Shown here in pieces: positions 47,330 through 59,006 of a stretch of 64,000 nucleotides of DNA. The number at the start of each line of letters is the position of its first letter. Within the stretch, counting starts at the first letter, position 1. Source of the DNA: Panopea generosa (Eukaryota; Mollusca; Bivalvia; Adapedonta; Hiatellidae); contig CM055896.1 in assembly GCA_029582155.1 (NCBI GenBank), positions 7,456,624 to 7,520,623 of the forward strand, written 5' to 3'. The position numbers and the translations under genes are program-made. The notes below the pieces were generated by a model, which was not told the origin of the DNA, did no database searches, and saw nothing but the letters and a program-made list of their open reading frames with translations.

Positions 47330-50300
47330 TCATTACCATCTCATCTACGAACAACTACACTTCTACAAATAACTAACCATCTTCGAACAACTACCCATCC
47401 ACAAACATCTACCCTTCTACAAATACTAACAATTTACGAACAACTACCCATCCACAAACATCTATCCTTCTACAAATACTAACCATCTACGAACAACTAC
47501 CCATCCACAAACATCTACCATTCTACAAATACGTACCATCTACGAACAACTACCCATCCACAAACATCTACCCTTCTACAAATACTAACCATAAACGAAC
47601 AACTACCCATCCACAAACATCTACCCTTCTACAAAAAACTAACCATCTACGAACAACGACTCATCTACAAACAACTACCCATCCACAAATAACTAACCAT
47701 CTGCGAACAACTACCCATCCACAAACATCTACCCTTCTACAAATAACTAACCATCTACGAACAACTACTCATATGGTCAGCTACCACCATTGCGTTTTCC
47801 ATAGACTTACATTATAACGTTTGACCAAATTTTCACATTTTCTAACATTGGCGGACCAAAAAGTCCTATATCATACTAAAGTACTGTCCTAGACTCAAAT
47901 AAAAATGTCCCCAAAATGGGGTCAAAAGTACCACTTTTTACCACTTTTTGCCCCCTGAAGTTGGGTACCCCCACTTTCAGCATGAAAAAAAGTAAATTTC
48001 CCCCATTTTACTTTCCATGCAGTTTCCTTGATAACATGAATTTAGTCAGTCACAGAAACATAATTCTATTTTTTTATTGACACAAACATAATAAACTTAT
48101 ATTTTATTGTGATCATTTGCCAGTTTCACATTTTCATCCAACCAGAATTAAGCTTACTATAAAAATATATGCCCTGAACATCCCTATACTTTTTTCAGCC
48201 AATCAGAGAGCTTGTCTCAATGGTGGTAGCTGACTTTATACAAACAACTACCCATCCACAAATAACTAACCATCTGCGAACAACTACCCATCCACAAACA
48301 TCTACCCTTTTACAAATAACTAACCATTTACGAACAACTACTCATCTATAAAAACTACCAATTCACAAATTATAACCATCTGCGAACAACTACCCATCCA
48401 CAAACATCTACCCTTCTACAAATACTAACCATCAATAAACAACTACTCATCTACAAACAACTACCCATCCACAAATAACTAAACATCTGCGATCAACTAC
48501 CTATCCAAAACATATACCCTTCTACAAATACTAACCATCTGCGAAAAACTACCCATCGACAAACATCTACCCTTCTACAAATACTGACCATCTACGAACA
48601 ACTACTCATTTACAAACAACTACCCTTCTACAAATAGCTAACCATCTATGAACAACTACCCATCAACAAACAACTACACTTCTACAAATAACTAACAATC
48701 TGCGAATAACTACCCATCCACAAACATCTACCCTTCTACAAATAACTAACCATCTACGAACAACTTCTTATCAACAAATAATTAACCATCTACGAACAAC
48801 TACCCATCCACAAACATCTACACTTCTACAAATACTAACCATCTACGAATAATTACCCATCCACAAACATCTACCATTCTACAAATAACTAACCATCTAC
48901 GAACAACTACTCATTTACAAACAACTACCCTTCTACAAATAACTAACCATCTACGAACAACGACTCATCCACAAACATCTACCCTTCTACAAACAACTTA
49001 CCATCTACAAACAACTACATTTCTACAAATAACTAACCATCTGCGAACAACTACTCATCTACAAACAACTACCCTTCTACAAATACTAACCATCTACGAA
49101 CAACTACCCATCAACAAACAACTGCCCTTCTACAAATACTAACCATCTACGAACAACTACTCATCTACAAACAACTACCCTTCTACAAATAACTAACCAT
49201 CTACGAACAACTACCCATCCACAAACAACTACCCTTCTCCAAATAACTAACCATCTACGAACAACTACCCATCCACAAACAACGACCCTTCTACAAATAA
49301 CTAACTATCTGCGAACAACTACCCATTCACAAACAACTACCCTTCTCCAAATAACTAACTATCTACGAACAACTTCTCATCTACAAACAACTACCCTTCT
49401 ACAAATAACTAACCATCTACGAACAACTACCTATCCACAAACAACTATCCTTCTACAAATAATTAGCCATCTGCGAACAACTACTCATCCACAAACAACT
49501 ACCCTTCTACAAATAACTAACCATTTGCGAACAACTACCCATCCACAAACATCTACCCTTCTACAAATAACTAACCATCTACGAACAACTACCCATCCAC
49601 AAACAACTACCCTTCTACAAATAACTAACCATCTACGAACAACTACCTATCCACAAACAACTACCCTTCTACAAATAACTAACCATCTGCGAACAACTAC
49701 CCATCCATAAACAACTACCCTTCTACAAATAACTAACCATCTACGAACAACTACCCATCCACAAACAACTACCCTTCTACAAATACTAACCATCTGCGAA
49801 CAACTACTCATTTACAAACAGCTATCCATCCAAAAATAACTAACCATCTTCGAACAACTACTCATCTACAAACAACTACCCATCCACAAATAACTAACCA
49901 TCTACGAACAACTACTCATCTGCAAATAACTACTCAACCACAAATAATTAACCATCTACAAACAACTACTCATCTAAAACAACTACCATTCTACAAATAA
50001 CTAACCATCTACGAACAACTACGCATCCACAAACATCTACCCTTCTACCAATACTAACCATCTACGAACAACTACCCATCCACAAACAACTACACTTCTA
50101 CAAATACTAGCCATCTACGAACAGTTACTCATCAACAAACAACTACCCTTCTACAAATAACTTACCATCTACGAACAACTACCCATCCACAAACAACTAC
50201 CCTTCTACAAATACTAACCATGTACGAACAACTACTCATCCACAAACAACTACCCTTCTACAAATAAAATAACTAACCATCTGTGAACAACTACCCATCC

Positions 50301-51515
50301 ACAAACAACTACCCTTCTACAAATACTAATCATCTACAAACAACTACTCATCTACAAACAACTACCCTTCTACAAATAACTAACCATCTACGAGCAACTA
50401 CCCATCCACATACAACTACCCTTTTACAAATAAAATAACTAACCATCTGTGAACAACTACCCATCCACAAACAACTACCCTTCTACAAATACTAACCATC
50501 TACAAACAACTACTCATCTACAAACAGCTACCCTTCTACAAATAACTAACCATCTACGAGCAACTACCCATCCACATACAACTTCTCTTCTACAAATACT
50601 AACCATCTACGAACAACTACTCATCAACAAACAACTACCATTCTACAAATAACTAACCATCTACGAACAACTACCCATCCACAAACAACTACCCTTCTAC
50701 AAATAACTAACCATCTGCGAACAACTACCCATCCACAAACATCTACCCTTCTACAAACAACTAACCATCTACGAACAACTACCCATCCACAAACAACTAC
50801 CCTTCTACAAATAAATAACCATCTACGAACAACTACCTATCCACAAACAACTATCCTTCTACAAATAATTAGCCATCTGCGAACAACTACTCATCCACAA
50901 ACAACTACCCTTCTACAAATAACTAACCATTTGCGAACAACTACCCATCCACAAACATCTACCCTTCTACAAATAACTAACCATCTACGAACAACTACCC
51001 ATCCACAAACAACTACCCATCCACAAACATCTACCCTTCTACAAATACTAACCATCTACGAACAACTACCCATCTACAAACAACTCCCTTCTACAAACAA
51101 TTCTTTTCCACAAACAACTACCCTTCTACAAACAACTACCCTTCTTTGATCAACTATCCATCTACAAACAACTTCCTTCTACAAACAATTACCCTTCCAT
51201 AAACATCTACCCTTCTACAAACAACTACCCTTCCACAAATAACAACCCCTGATACAAACAACTACACTTCTACAAACAACTACCCTTCAACAAACATTTA
51301 CCCTTTTGCAAACAACTACCAAACAACTACCCATCCACAAACAACTACCCTTCCACAAACAATTACCCTTCTACAAATAACTTACCATCTACAAACAACT
51401 TCTCATCTTCAAACAACTCCTTCCTACAAATAACTACCCTTCCACAAACACATACCCTTCTATAAACAACTACCCTTCTTCGATCAACTATCCATCTACA
51501 AACAACTCCAAAGAA
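47330..51515. repeat. 54-bp minisatellite array (about 70 copies)
   Basis: Units of about 54 bp are built from accatctacgaacaactacc, catccacaaacaactac and ccttctacaaataact. The 54-bp unit is itself three related 18-bp subrepeats (a ~9-base ac-rich core). A variant block with aattagccatctgcg occurs at 49461 and again at 50867, so a 1,406-bp block (26 units) was duplicated. The right end (51100-51515) decays into shorter units. It is interrupted at 47776-48234 by a MITE. Frames here are repeat translations. Confidence 0.96.
47776..48234. mobile_element. 459-bp MITE inserted in the 54-bp array
   Basis: The terminal inverted repeat gtcagctaccaccattg at 47776 is matched perfectly in reverse at 48218-48234. 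The interior has no coding capacity and is unlike the repeat on either side, which resumes directly after it. The target duplication is not clear (catat on the left, ttta-tac on the right). Confidence 0.88.
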
Positions 51516-51574
51516 GATGAAGTTTTCAAATAACAAAACCATCACAAAAACATTTTATACAAACCTCATCAGAA

Positions 51575-52038
51575 ATGACAACACAAGTCACTGCCTTAGG
51601 ACGGTCAGTAATACAAGCGCCACAGGGAGTTTAAATCCGACTTTAAAGTTGCGGACAACCTCTCCCCTCTCCCTCTCTCTCTGCATCATCACACAATAAA
51701 TCGATACAGTATAGCGTTAAGGAGCCGGCGATATTATTTTCTTGCAATTCCGGCAGCATGCACATGTGCATATGGCAAAGCACAAAAACATGTTCAAGAT
51801 ATAAAAGTATAAAAGAAACATGCGTAAATGTACTCGATGACGCCTAGTCAGAGCGACAAGAGAATACATGACTTTTTTTTGTAATAATCATGGGTACGAC
51901 AAGATGGAGACCATTTATACACGGAAACCAATATTATTTCCATAACTTGTTAATACAGTCACGCTTAACAAAATATAAATATTTTACCTGTTGCTGTAAA
52001 ACAGCAATGCTTATAATCGCAACACATATCTGACCCAT
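51575..52038 (-). pseudogene. Secreted-peptide-like gene, left unit (decayed)
   Basis: Exon 1 at 52038-51988 encodes MGQICVAIISIAVLQQQ followed by a gtaaaa donor, a signal-peptide-like sequence closely related to the exon at 61516-61469. The region matching exon 2 (about 51700-51575) keeps CDDAERE and later CGACITDRPKAVTCVVISD. However, the acceptor AG is lost (ttattg before TGTGATG) and in-frame stops lie between. It is probably inactive. The family is not recognised. Confidence 0.4.
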
Positions 52039-52161
52039 CCAAGCATACACGCTGAATAGCAGTATGAATATAAGCGTTAATAGTAGTCAACCCAATGATA
52101 TTATATAACATCGAGAAAGTTAAAATAAATCAAGTTAAGGGAACATACGTTTAACATGCAC

Positions 52162-52469
52162 CCGGGTGCCCCGTGGGTTATAGTGTCAGGTGACCCGTGG
52201 GTAATAGTGACAGGTACCCCGCGAGTTATAGTGTCAGGTGCTCCACGGGTAATAGTGTCAGGTGCCCCGCAGGTAATAGTGTCAGCTGCCCCACGGGTAA
52301 TATATCAGGTGCCCCGTGGGTAAAAGTGACACTTTCCCCGCGGGTAATAGTGTCAGGTGTCCTGCGGGTAATAGTGTCAGGGGCCATACGGGTAAAAGTG
52401 TCAGGTGCCCCACGGGTAATAGTGTCAGGTGATCCGTGAGTAATAGTGCCAGATGCCCCGCGGGTAATT
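52162..52469. repeat. 24-bp minisatellite (about 13 copies)
   Basis: Tandem units of about 24 bp containing ccccgcgggtaatagtgtca. It is GC-rich against an AT-rich background. The plus-strand frame over it is a repeat translation. Confidence 0.95.
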
Positions 52470-52499
52470 AACTTTTATATTAACCTATATATTTGTGAC

Positions 52500-53433
52500 G
52501 ACCGAGTTGTAACGTTTTATATGATTTAGTTTTTTATCTCCGAATATTTTTATTCATTATTAATAGAAATGAAAACATGTTTGGTTACCTTGTTTTGTTT
52601 AGTTTTAACAGAACACTGATGTATGAGGTAAAGCACCGGAAGTGTCGTAAAATAGAACTGAACATGTATACAAGTCCAATCAATGTATGAATAGTAGTTA
52701 GTGAGATAAAAGCTCGTTATAAAATGTTCTATGTATAAATGAGGACATAGTTCCGACTACAATTTCATGGTAGAGGACACACATATGAAGTTTCATTTAT
52801 GTACGACTAGTAGTAACTGAACTATGGCCTTTTTTAAGTATATAGGGATCATAATTCGGCTTAAAATCAAAAAGGAGTTACCCCACATAAACACTTGAGT
52901 ATCCTTTACTGTTGCGAATACACATGTTTTGTTGATGTATAGACAGTTTCTGAGATATGAGTTTGTTAAAACAATGTATTTCTAGAGAGAGAGATCCCAA
53001 TGATAATGCGACAACATAATATGAGATCTCATCTTTCATTGTCGAATCTAATTTTGTGATGATAATATTGGTGGTACATTATGGCTTTATGTTTTTAATA
53101 TTTTGTTCTGTTATTGTATTTATATATTTCTTCATTAATTTTAAACAAAATACAAAGACCTTGACAAAAATACCAAATATAAGACAAGACAAACTACGGT
53201 CGACAATCCCAATATAAAGAAAACTGTGGACATATATCCAAACATGTACATATAAAACGTCGCTGTAACTAATCCACATTTAAAATAGGATGTCATCAGA
53301 CATGTGGTTAAACGTTATACACTTTCTGTATAGTTGACGATATGTGCATTAAAATTACATATTTAAACCCTCCTGAATTTAAGCAAAAACATGAGAAGTA
53401 ATTAATTGATAGACATTCTTTGCGAATTCTTAC
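52500..53433. repeat. Left duplicate of the ADF gene 3' region
   Basis: Aligns with 56220-57543 of the central unit: shared words are agtgtcgt-aatag, tcaatgtatga-tagta, agagagatccca, ataatgcgacaacataatat and gacaagacaaact. The part corresponding to 56650-57070, which includes ADF exon 4, is missing here. Confidence 0.8.
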
Positions 53434-53517
53434 GCTAACCATACAGAGAGCACTAATGAATCTGAACCATCTATAGCAAAAGCATATTTCCCATCCTTGT
53501 GTTCTGTGGCATTTCAG
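53434..53517 (-). pseudogene. ADF/cofilin-like exon 3 fragment, left unit
   Basis: The minus strand reads NATEHKDGKYAFAIDGSDS, then LVLSVWLA, and ends at a gtaaga donor. This is the 3' two-thirds of exon 3 as in the central gene (NATEHKEGRLAFAVDG). Exons 1, 2 and 4 and the start of exon 3 are absent. At 53517 it is joined to a signal-peptide exon from the neighbouring unit. Confidence 0.8.
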
Positions 53518-53548
53518 CGATGGTTATTATCACAACGAATACCTGCAT
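53471..53548 (-). pseudogene. Fused signal-peptide exon and out-of-frame ADF exon
   Basis: ATG at 53548 opens MQVFVVIITIA, matching exon 1 of the secreted-peptide-like gene at 61516. After the junction it runs into the ADF exon fragment in a different frame and stops at 53471, giving 25 codons. The arrangement fits a deletion between adjacent tandem units. Whether it is transcribed is unknown. Confidence 0.55.
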
Positions 53549-54480
53549 CCTCCAAGTTTACACTCCGAATATTAGTTTGATTATCAGCGTAAATATTATT
53601 TAGCCCTGGGTAATTCTACAGAAATGAGATGAGAGGACATAACGGCAGCAGCTGTGATCTGTGTTTGTTAATATGTTGATATAGCATGTCACCACGAGGA
53701 CACATAAAGGATCATAATTATTTGTTGAACATTCACAACAAAATATGAACTTATAAACACCACATGTAATGTAAATGAATCACTCTGCTTGTTAGATGTT
53801 ACTTCAAATATTACACACGCTCAACAAAAAAGTAATGAGAGTCGTTTTATAATTAACAGTTGATTGCTGAAAGGAAATTTAATACAGAAGATGAGTCAAC
53901 AGGGACTTAAAAACGGTTAAAGTTATGAATAGGAAAAATGTTTTCCTAAAGAACAGATCAGCCAAATTTGTTTATTTCGTATTTTTAATTGCTTATTAAT
54001 AAATTTATAGATTTTAATTTGTAAAAATAAACAGGCTAGAACTAATTTGGGCCTTTCGAAGGGACTATGAGCTTTACAATTCTATGGGAAAACAGAAATA
54101 TCTCATTTTTGTTTCCATTTATGCAGATTTTATTGGTTTGAGATCGGAAGCATTGTCTAATCATAATAGTTAAAAGTTGGTTTTCTAAGTAGGAAAATAA
54201 AGGACCAACAGGGTTAAGAAAAGCTAAGATTATGAATTTTCAAAATTCTTCTCCTCAAGAACAATTCAGCTATTTTTTTTTCTTATTTATCTTAAATGAT
54301 TCGTAAAAGGTTACACATTAATTCAAACAGAAGGGATCGGATTCCTTGGGGCTTTCTAGGGGAACTTTAAATTTTTACCTGGAAATTATATGGGTAAATA
54401 AATTGTCATTTTCTCACCGATTTCTGCTATAATTATATTCAGTTGGATATCCGAAATATTGTCTAATAATAACATTTGGG
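53549..54480. repeat. Duplicate of the spacer between ADF and peptide genes
   Basis: 53549-53800 aligns with 61517-61725 (shared agtttacactccgaat, cagcgtaaatattatttagc, ttgatatagca, ccaccacg-ggacacataaag). 53880-54480 aligns with 61740-62160 and is itself two related ~280-bp halves, each with caacagg-tt-a-aa, ctcaagaac-att and a gggatt-cttggggc type segment. Confidence 0.7.
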
Positions 54481-54654
54481 ATTTGAATCTTTTAAGGGAT
54501 TTTAATATCCATAATAGACCACAGTGGTAGCAAAAGTGACAGCATTTTGAAAATTGGTTTAATATTTTACATAAGCTTATGTATGGACATCCTTAGAATG
54601 GTTCCTCTCTGAATATATAAATGCATATTCTTAGATATGTTATTTTAAGAGGTT

Positions 54655-54756
54655 AATACACGACAGAGCCGGGCTGGGAGGTATTAATCGGAATCGAAAA
54701 ATAAATAATGGCATGAGGGCCGATTATCACCTCCCGGACAGGCTCTGTCGTGTATT
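54655..54756. repeat. Palindromic element with 37-bp arms
   Basis: 54655-54691 (aatacacgacagagcc and onward) pairs with 54720-54756. The outer 16 bases are perfect and about 32 of 37 match overall, with a 28-bp loop. Weaker complementarity (ttaaagag) extends beyond both ends. It resembles a small foldback or MITE-like element; no known family is claimed. Confidence 0.8.
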
Positions 54757-56219
54757 ACTCTCTTTAATACACATGTTCAGTTGCACCACTCAAAGGGAGT
54801 AGCCTAATTACGTTTTCATTCATCGGGACTGTTATCACTACAAGGCACTGCTCATCTATTTATCAATCTCTTCATTACACGTGTTTCTTTATTATGGGTA
54901 CATAACCTTTCTTTATATTAAAACCCAATCTAAAATGAAAGAAAAATAATAGTTAAAACAAATTCAATTTTGAAAATAAAAACATCATTGACGCGTCTTG
55001 AATACACGACGTTCAGATTAATGAATTATAATATGACGTTTGCGTTAACCAATCGAGCTATTTTGCAATTCTGACGTTGACGTCGTATTTTATGATATGT
55101 ATTTGCTTTCAATTTCAATATGTTGGTCGCTATGCAGTTGCTTCTCCCTTGATATCTTTACATTAGAAACAGAATGAAAATAATAAAATAAATTAATGTA
55201 CATTTAATACCATAGCAGCGATTTTCTTTAACGAAAAACATTTATCCGTGAAAGATTATACCGACATATTGAAAACGAACTGACCATGATGACGTTTTAC
55301 GTGGCCATCGGTTTCACGCGCACGCGTCCATTGGGCCGATTATGATTATGAATTTTCATTGTTGCTACAATATATAGTAACATGTGTATTTATACATAAT
55401 TAGGTACTCAACCAAGTATAAACATTTCCATATGTTTAATGCACCATTTGAGCGACTTTAGCCCAAACATTCCTGTGTTAAATCGATGCACGAAACAACA
55501 AAAAATCTAATGTGTCTTGTTACGTATTGTATGATTCCCGTTGGTTCACGACGCCACATGAATGTAAAATATAAATATATATATACGACGTTTTGGTTGT
55601 ATTCCTCGAAAAATATGCACGAAGTTAAAAAGAACAAAATCATGGATTCATGGGACCACAAACATTTTATAATCTGTTCAAGGTAGAAGTTACGAGTGGA
55701 AGTGTTTAACATAGACGGTGCAGGGTTCTAAGCTCGTGCTCGAGAACATGGTGACTGCATAATTGTTCTTACTACACATACTCAAATTTGAACTTTCTCT
55801 GATGTTTAAACATTCTTTATCAATGTGAGTTTTCTGTTCATTACCAAAGGAGCCAATATAATTTCATAACAATCAAATGGCTTCCTCTGCTAGAAGAGCA
55901 TCAAGCTACAGTCAGCCCTTGGAATACTAGCAATTTGCGAGCTGTTTACTGTCATTGCTAGAAATTTACAATAATTTTTAACACAACATCATAATTATTT
56001 ATATTTAGTAAAGAACATCCTTGCTTTTCAACAAATATATAATAATAACATTAAAAGATGATCCTTTACAATGTCAATGCAAACTGCATGAGTCTCGCAT
56101 TGGGTACAAAGCGCCAAATGATGGTGTGAATTAACCTTCACCTATAATTTATGACGCCTAAGTGGTAAAGTTTAACATGACTTATTTTTTCATCCCTACA
56201 TTTCTGTTCATTATTATTA
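54757..56219. other. Gene-free AT-rich spacer
   Basis: No supported feature. Opposite-strand frames at 55458-55712 mirror each other and carry no motif. Confidence 0.5.
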
Positions 56220-56762
56220 GAAATATAAACATGTTTGGTTAGCTTTTTCGTTTAAGTTTGACCTAACAGCAAATATTGTTGCAAGACACCAAAAGTGTCG
56301 TTGAATAGTAGTGAATATACATACACGTCCTATCAATGTATGAGTAGTACTAAGTTACTGAGATAGAAGCTCCTGATGATATTTTAACCAATTGTTTTAC
56401 ATATAAATTGGGACATAATTCTGGATGAAATCACAATAGAGTTATACTACTTTTTCTCTATGATTCTTTTCGGTTTACACACATGTGAAGTTACATTTAC
56501 GTATGTCTAGTAGTAACAGAGCGCATTATACTGCTTAAAATTAGAGTGGCGTTACCCTACACATGAACCCTTGAGTCCCCTTTACTGTAGTGAATATACA
56601 TGTTTTATTGATGTACAGGTAGTAGTTGAGATGTGAGCTTGTTAAAGCAGCCAACGCCTATATTGACGCCAGATCGATCACAATAGCCATTATTTGTTTT
56701 GAAAGTTGACCTAATACTTGGGCTTTAATATAAGAATGCGGCGACAGTATGCTTTTTTCAAC

Positions 56763-56768
56763 TTTATT
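56763..56768 (-). terminator. Polyadenylation signal AATAAA of the central ADF gene
   Basis: AATAAA on the minus strand, about 33 bp past the TAG. The equivalent signal is conserved after the right-hand ADF gene (near 62375), which supports real use. Confidence 0.6.
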
Positions 56769-56800
56769 GACACAAACTACAACATTTGTTTTTATCCGGG

Positions 56801-56936
56801 CTACCATCTCAACTCGTTTAATTCATCTAGTGTGTTGCAAACCGCTGTTTTGCGAAGAATACCTTTGTCAAAGAGCTTCTGTGAAGCACTAAGGAACGTT
56901 TCTTCGTAAATCATTTTCCATAAAAAGTTAACGTCC
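56801..56936 (-). CDS. ADF-like gene (central), exon 4 with stop
   Basis: 136 bases from acceptor attcag|G to TAG. It carries DVNFLWKMIYEETFLSASQK, then the C-terminal helix region. A polyadenylation signal follows closely. Confidence 0.82.
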
Positions 56937-57081
56937 CTGAATAACATCAAAATAATAATATATTGTAATCTTAATTCATAGTATAATAGTGGTGCCCATA
57001 TATTTCGATGAATTTAGAATGACAGATCTCTATATGTGAACAATGAGCAATGAAACATTAATCGTGTGTGTTTTCCGAATA

Positions 57082-57128
<47 letters not shown>

Positions 57129-59006
57129 CAAAGATAATGCGACAACATAATATAAGATATCATCTTTTATTTCAAAATCTCATTTTGTGATGATAAGATT
57201 GGTGGTACCTTAGTATTGCTTTATGTTTTTTTAAAATTTTGTTCTTTTATTGTACGACAAAGACCATGACAAAATACCAAATATATGACAAGACAAACTA
57301 TGGCCGACAATCCTTATATAAAGAATATTTTGGACATAAACAATCATGTACATATTAAACGTCGCTGAAACTAATCCACATTCAACTGACCGTATTAAAA
57401 AGAAGTATGTCAACAAACATGTGGTTAAACGTTATAATATTTCTGTATAGTTGGCACAAGCATGAAAATTACATATTAAAACCCTCGTGAATTTAAGCAA
57501 ACACGTAAATAACAATTGATAGACATTCTTTGAGAATACATACTTTAACCATACCAAGAAGACTAATGAATATGATCCATCTACAGCAAAAGCTAATCTC
57601 CCCTCCTTGTGTTCTGTGGCATTTACAAGTTTGTCGCGGAAATCGTCAAATGTTGCATCTTTATGAAATGATATTTGTTCAATATATTTTAAAACATACA
57701 TCATTTTGAAGATATTGTGCTCAATTTTATTTTAAGTAAACGTTTTTAACTGCCAAAAAAATATATTTATTTTAGTAGATAGAAACATCAACGTCTAAGA
57801 ATGTGGTCTTTGTTTCTTTAATGTCAAAAGTAAACTTGATGGCTGAGAGACATATATTAAGACATTGAACTCTTCCCAAGAATGTGTCCAAAGTATGAAA
57901 TATCGTCAGGAAATCTTAACCAAACATCCGGTTTATACTCACAGTTATAAAGAAATAGCTGCACAAGTTTGCCCATAAACAAAGAAGCAATCCAGGATGG
58001 TATAGGACTACCCATGACAATGCCCATCTCTTGAAAATAATAAATGTTATCAAGTTTTTCAATATGTTTACAAATGCTAGCCCTAATAATATTTTGCCAT
58101 TGTATAGTTTTGTATAGTTTTGCATGTTTCAACACCATCTTTATGGAAGTGTGAGTGTCTGCTGTTGCGGAATAGTCGCCATTAAGTCTTTGGAAATAAC
58201 AGCTACAGTGTATAACCAAATTATCTATAATTTTCTTTGACATAGACACTTCTATTCAGTATAACAAAAGTAGTTGATTGATTCCTTAGTGATGTTTGTA
58301 TGTTTTCTTTTATTTGGAAGACAACTCAAACTGTCTTCGGTTATAACATAATATAAAAGTCTAAATATTCTTCATCACTGTCTGGATATGTATAGAATAA
58401 CTCCTTTCAATGTAATCTGTGCAAATTTAATTTTGTCATGACATTTAAGAATTAAAAAGAAATATTTGCATTTTAATACACATTTTGGTTTTGACATTTA
58501 TTTTCAACGACTTATACATTACAAACAATACCCGGATATCATCAAATCCCCCGATGTTTTTCTCGTTTAGGATCATTGACAATAACATTAATATTGCTTT
58601 TAAAAGTGTTGTTCCTCTTTTTAATTTAGACCTCCGTTTGTCTACGGTATATTCTTCGACACGCCATTAGATAAATATATGGTGAGAGTATCATGAAAGA
58701 AATAAAGGAATTATGATATACTTATACTGCCGGTAGAATCGACAACTATCTCTTGGGCTTCTTTCGAAATCCTGAAGATGCAGAAACGATCCTTTAGAAA
58801 AACTCTCATCAACTGGAACATGTCAAGAACAACATCTGTAACTATCTCAGCGAAGAGCTGAAAAGATGATAAATACAAAGTTAGAATGATTTGTTGACCG
58901 ATCCGACGGTGTGATGTAGCTTGGTTTAACATCTCCTTCTATACACTGTCTTGTAAATTAACCTGATGATTACCTCTGCAATGGTCACCGTGAAAGCGTC
59001 ATTCAT
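56801..59006 (-). CDS. ADF/cofilin-like actin-depolymerising protein, complete, 4 exons (central unit)
   Basis: Minus-strand exons 59006-58974, 58857-58722, 57658-57544 and 56936-56801 splice to exactly 140 codons with stop (139 residues), close to the usual ADF/cofilin length. Phases are 0, 1 and 2, all with GT-AG borders. Order of blocks: MNDAFTVTIAE; VTDVVLDMFQLM with the strand-rich RFCIFRISKEAQEIVVDSTG; TFDDFRDKL and EHKEGRLAFAVDG; LVFLVWLKDVNFLWKMIYEE, where KMIY is the long-helix actin-binding signature; and a C-terminus ending LDELNELRW. Family members bind and sever actin filaments in the cytoplasm. The regulatory Ser near the N-terminus of vertebrate cofilins is not present in the same place. 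AATAAA lies at 56768-56763, about 33 bp after the stop. It is more diverged than a housekeeping cofilin, so an altered role is possible. Confidence 0.8.
57086..57125. repeat. (AG)n microsatellite in intron 3 of the central ADF gene
   Basis: Twenty ag dinucleotides. A short version (agagagagag) stands at the matching place in the left unit near 52985. Confidence 0.96.
57544..57658 (-). CDS. ADF-like gene (central), exon 3
   Basis: 115 bases, AT|GCA start after cataaag, ending TTAAA|gtatgt. It carries ATFDDFRDKLVNATEHKEGR and LAFAVDGSYSLVFLVWL, the central ADF sheet. Confidence 0.85.
57785..58249 (-). mobile_element. Penelope-like reverse transcriptase fragment in an ADF intron
   Basis: The minus strand reads SATADTHTSIKMVLKHAKL, IYYFQEMGIVMGSPIPSWIA, SLFMGKL and WLRFPDDISYFGHIL, then after a frameshift near 57855 IKFTFDIKETKTTFLDVDV. 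The order (Q-x-x-G-x-x-MGSP, SLFM, W-x-R-F-x-DD, FLDV) is that of Penelope-like reverse transcriptases. The catalytic box reads FPDD where a valine or isoleucine is usual. Only the palm region remains. It is absent from the corresponding intron of the right-hand ADF gene, so it inserted after that duplication or was lost there. Confidence 0.72.
58722..58857 (-). CDS. ADF-like gene (central), exon 2
   Basis: 136 bases from acceptor tcttttcag|CTC to donor ATAA|gtatat. It carries RFCIFRISKEAQEIVVDSTG, aligning with the cofilin segment before the DED/DPYA region. The same-length exon is at 63949-63814. Confidence 0.85.
58974..59006 (-). CDS. ADF-like gene (central), exon 1
   Basis: MNDAFTVTIAE, 11 codons, then donor GAG|gtaatc. 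Chosen because it is the only nearby ATG whose frame and phase-0 donor fit exon 2. This is the least certain of the four exons. Confidence 0.6.

Noticed and set aside
49525..51149. Plus-strand frames of 60-72 codons in the 54-bp array
   Set aside because: Periodic translations of the minisatellite.
47330..51515. Regularly spaced repeats suggesting a CRISPR array
   Set aside because: There are no unique spacers between constant repeats; the whole unit repeats tandemly, and the genome is clearly eukaryotic.
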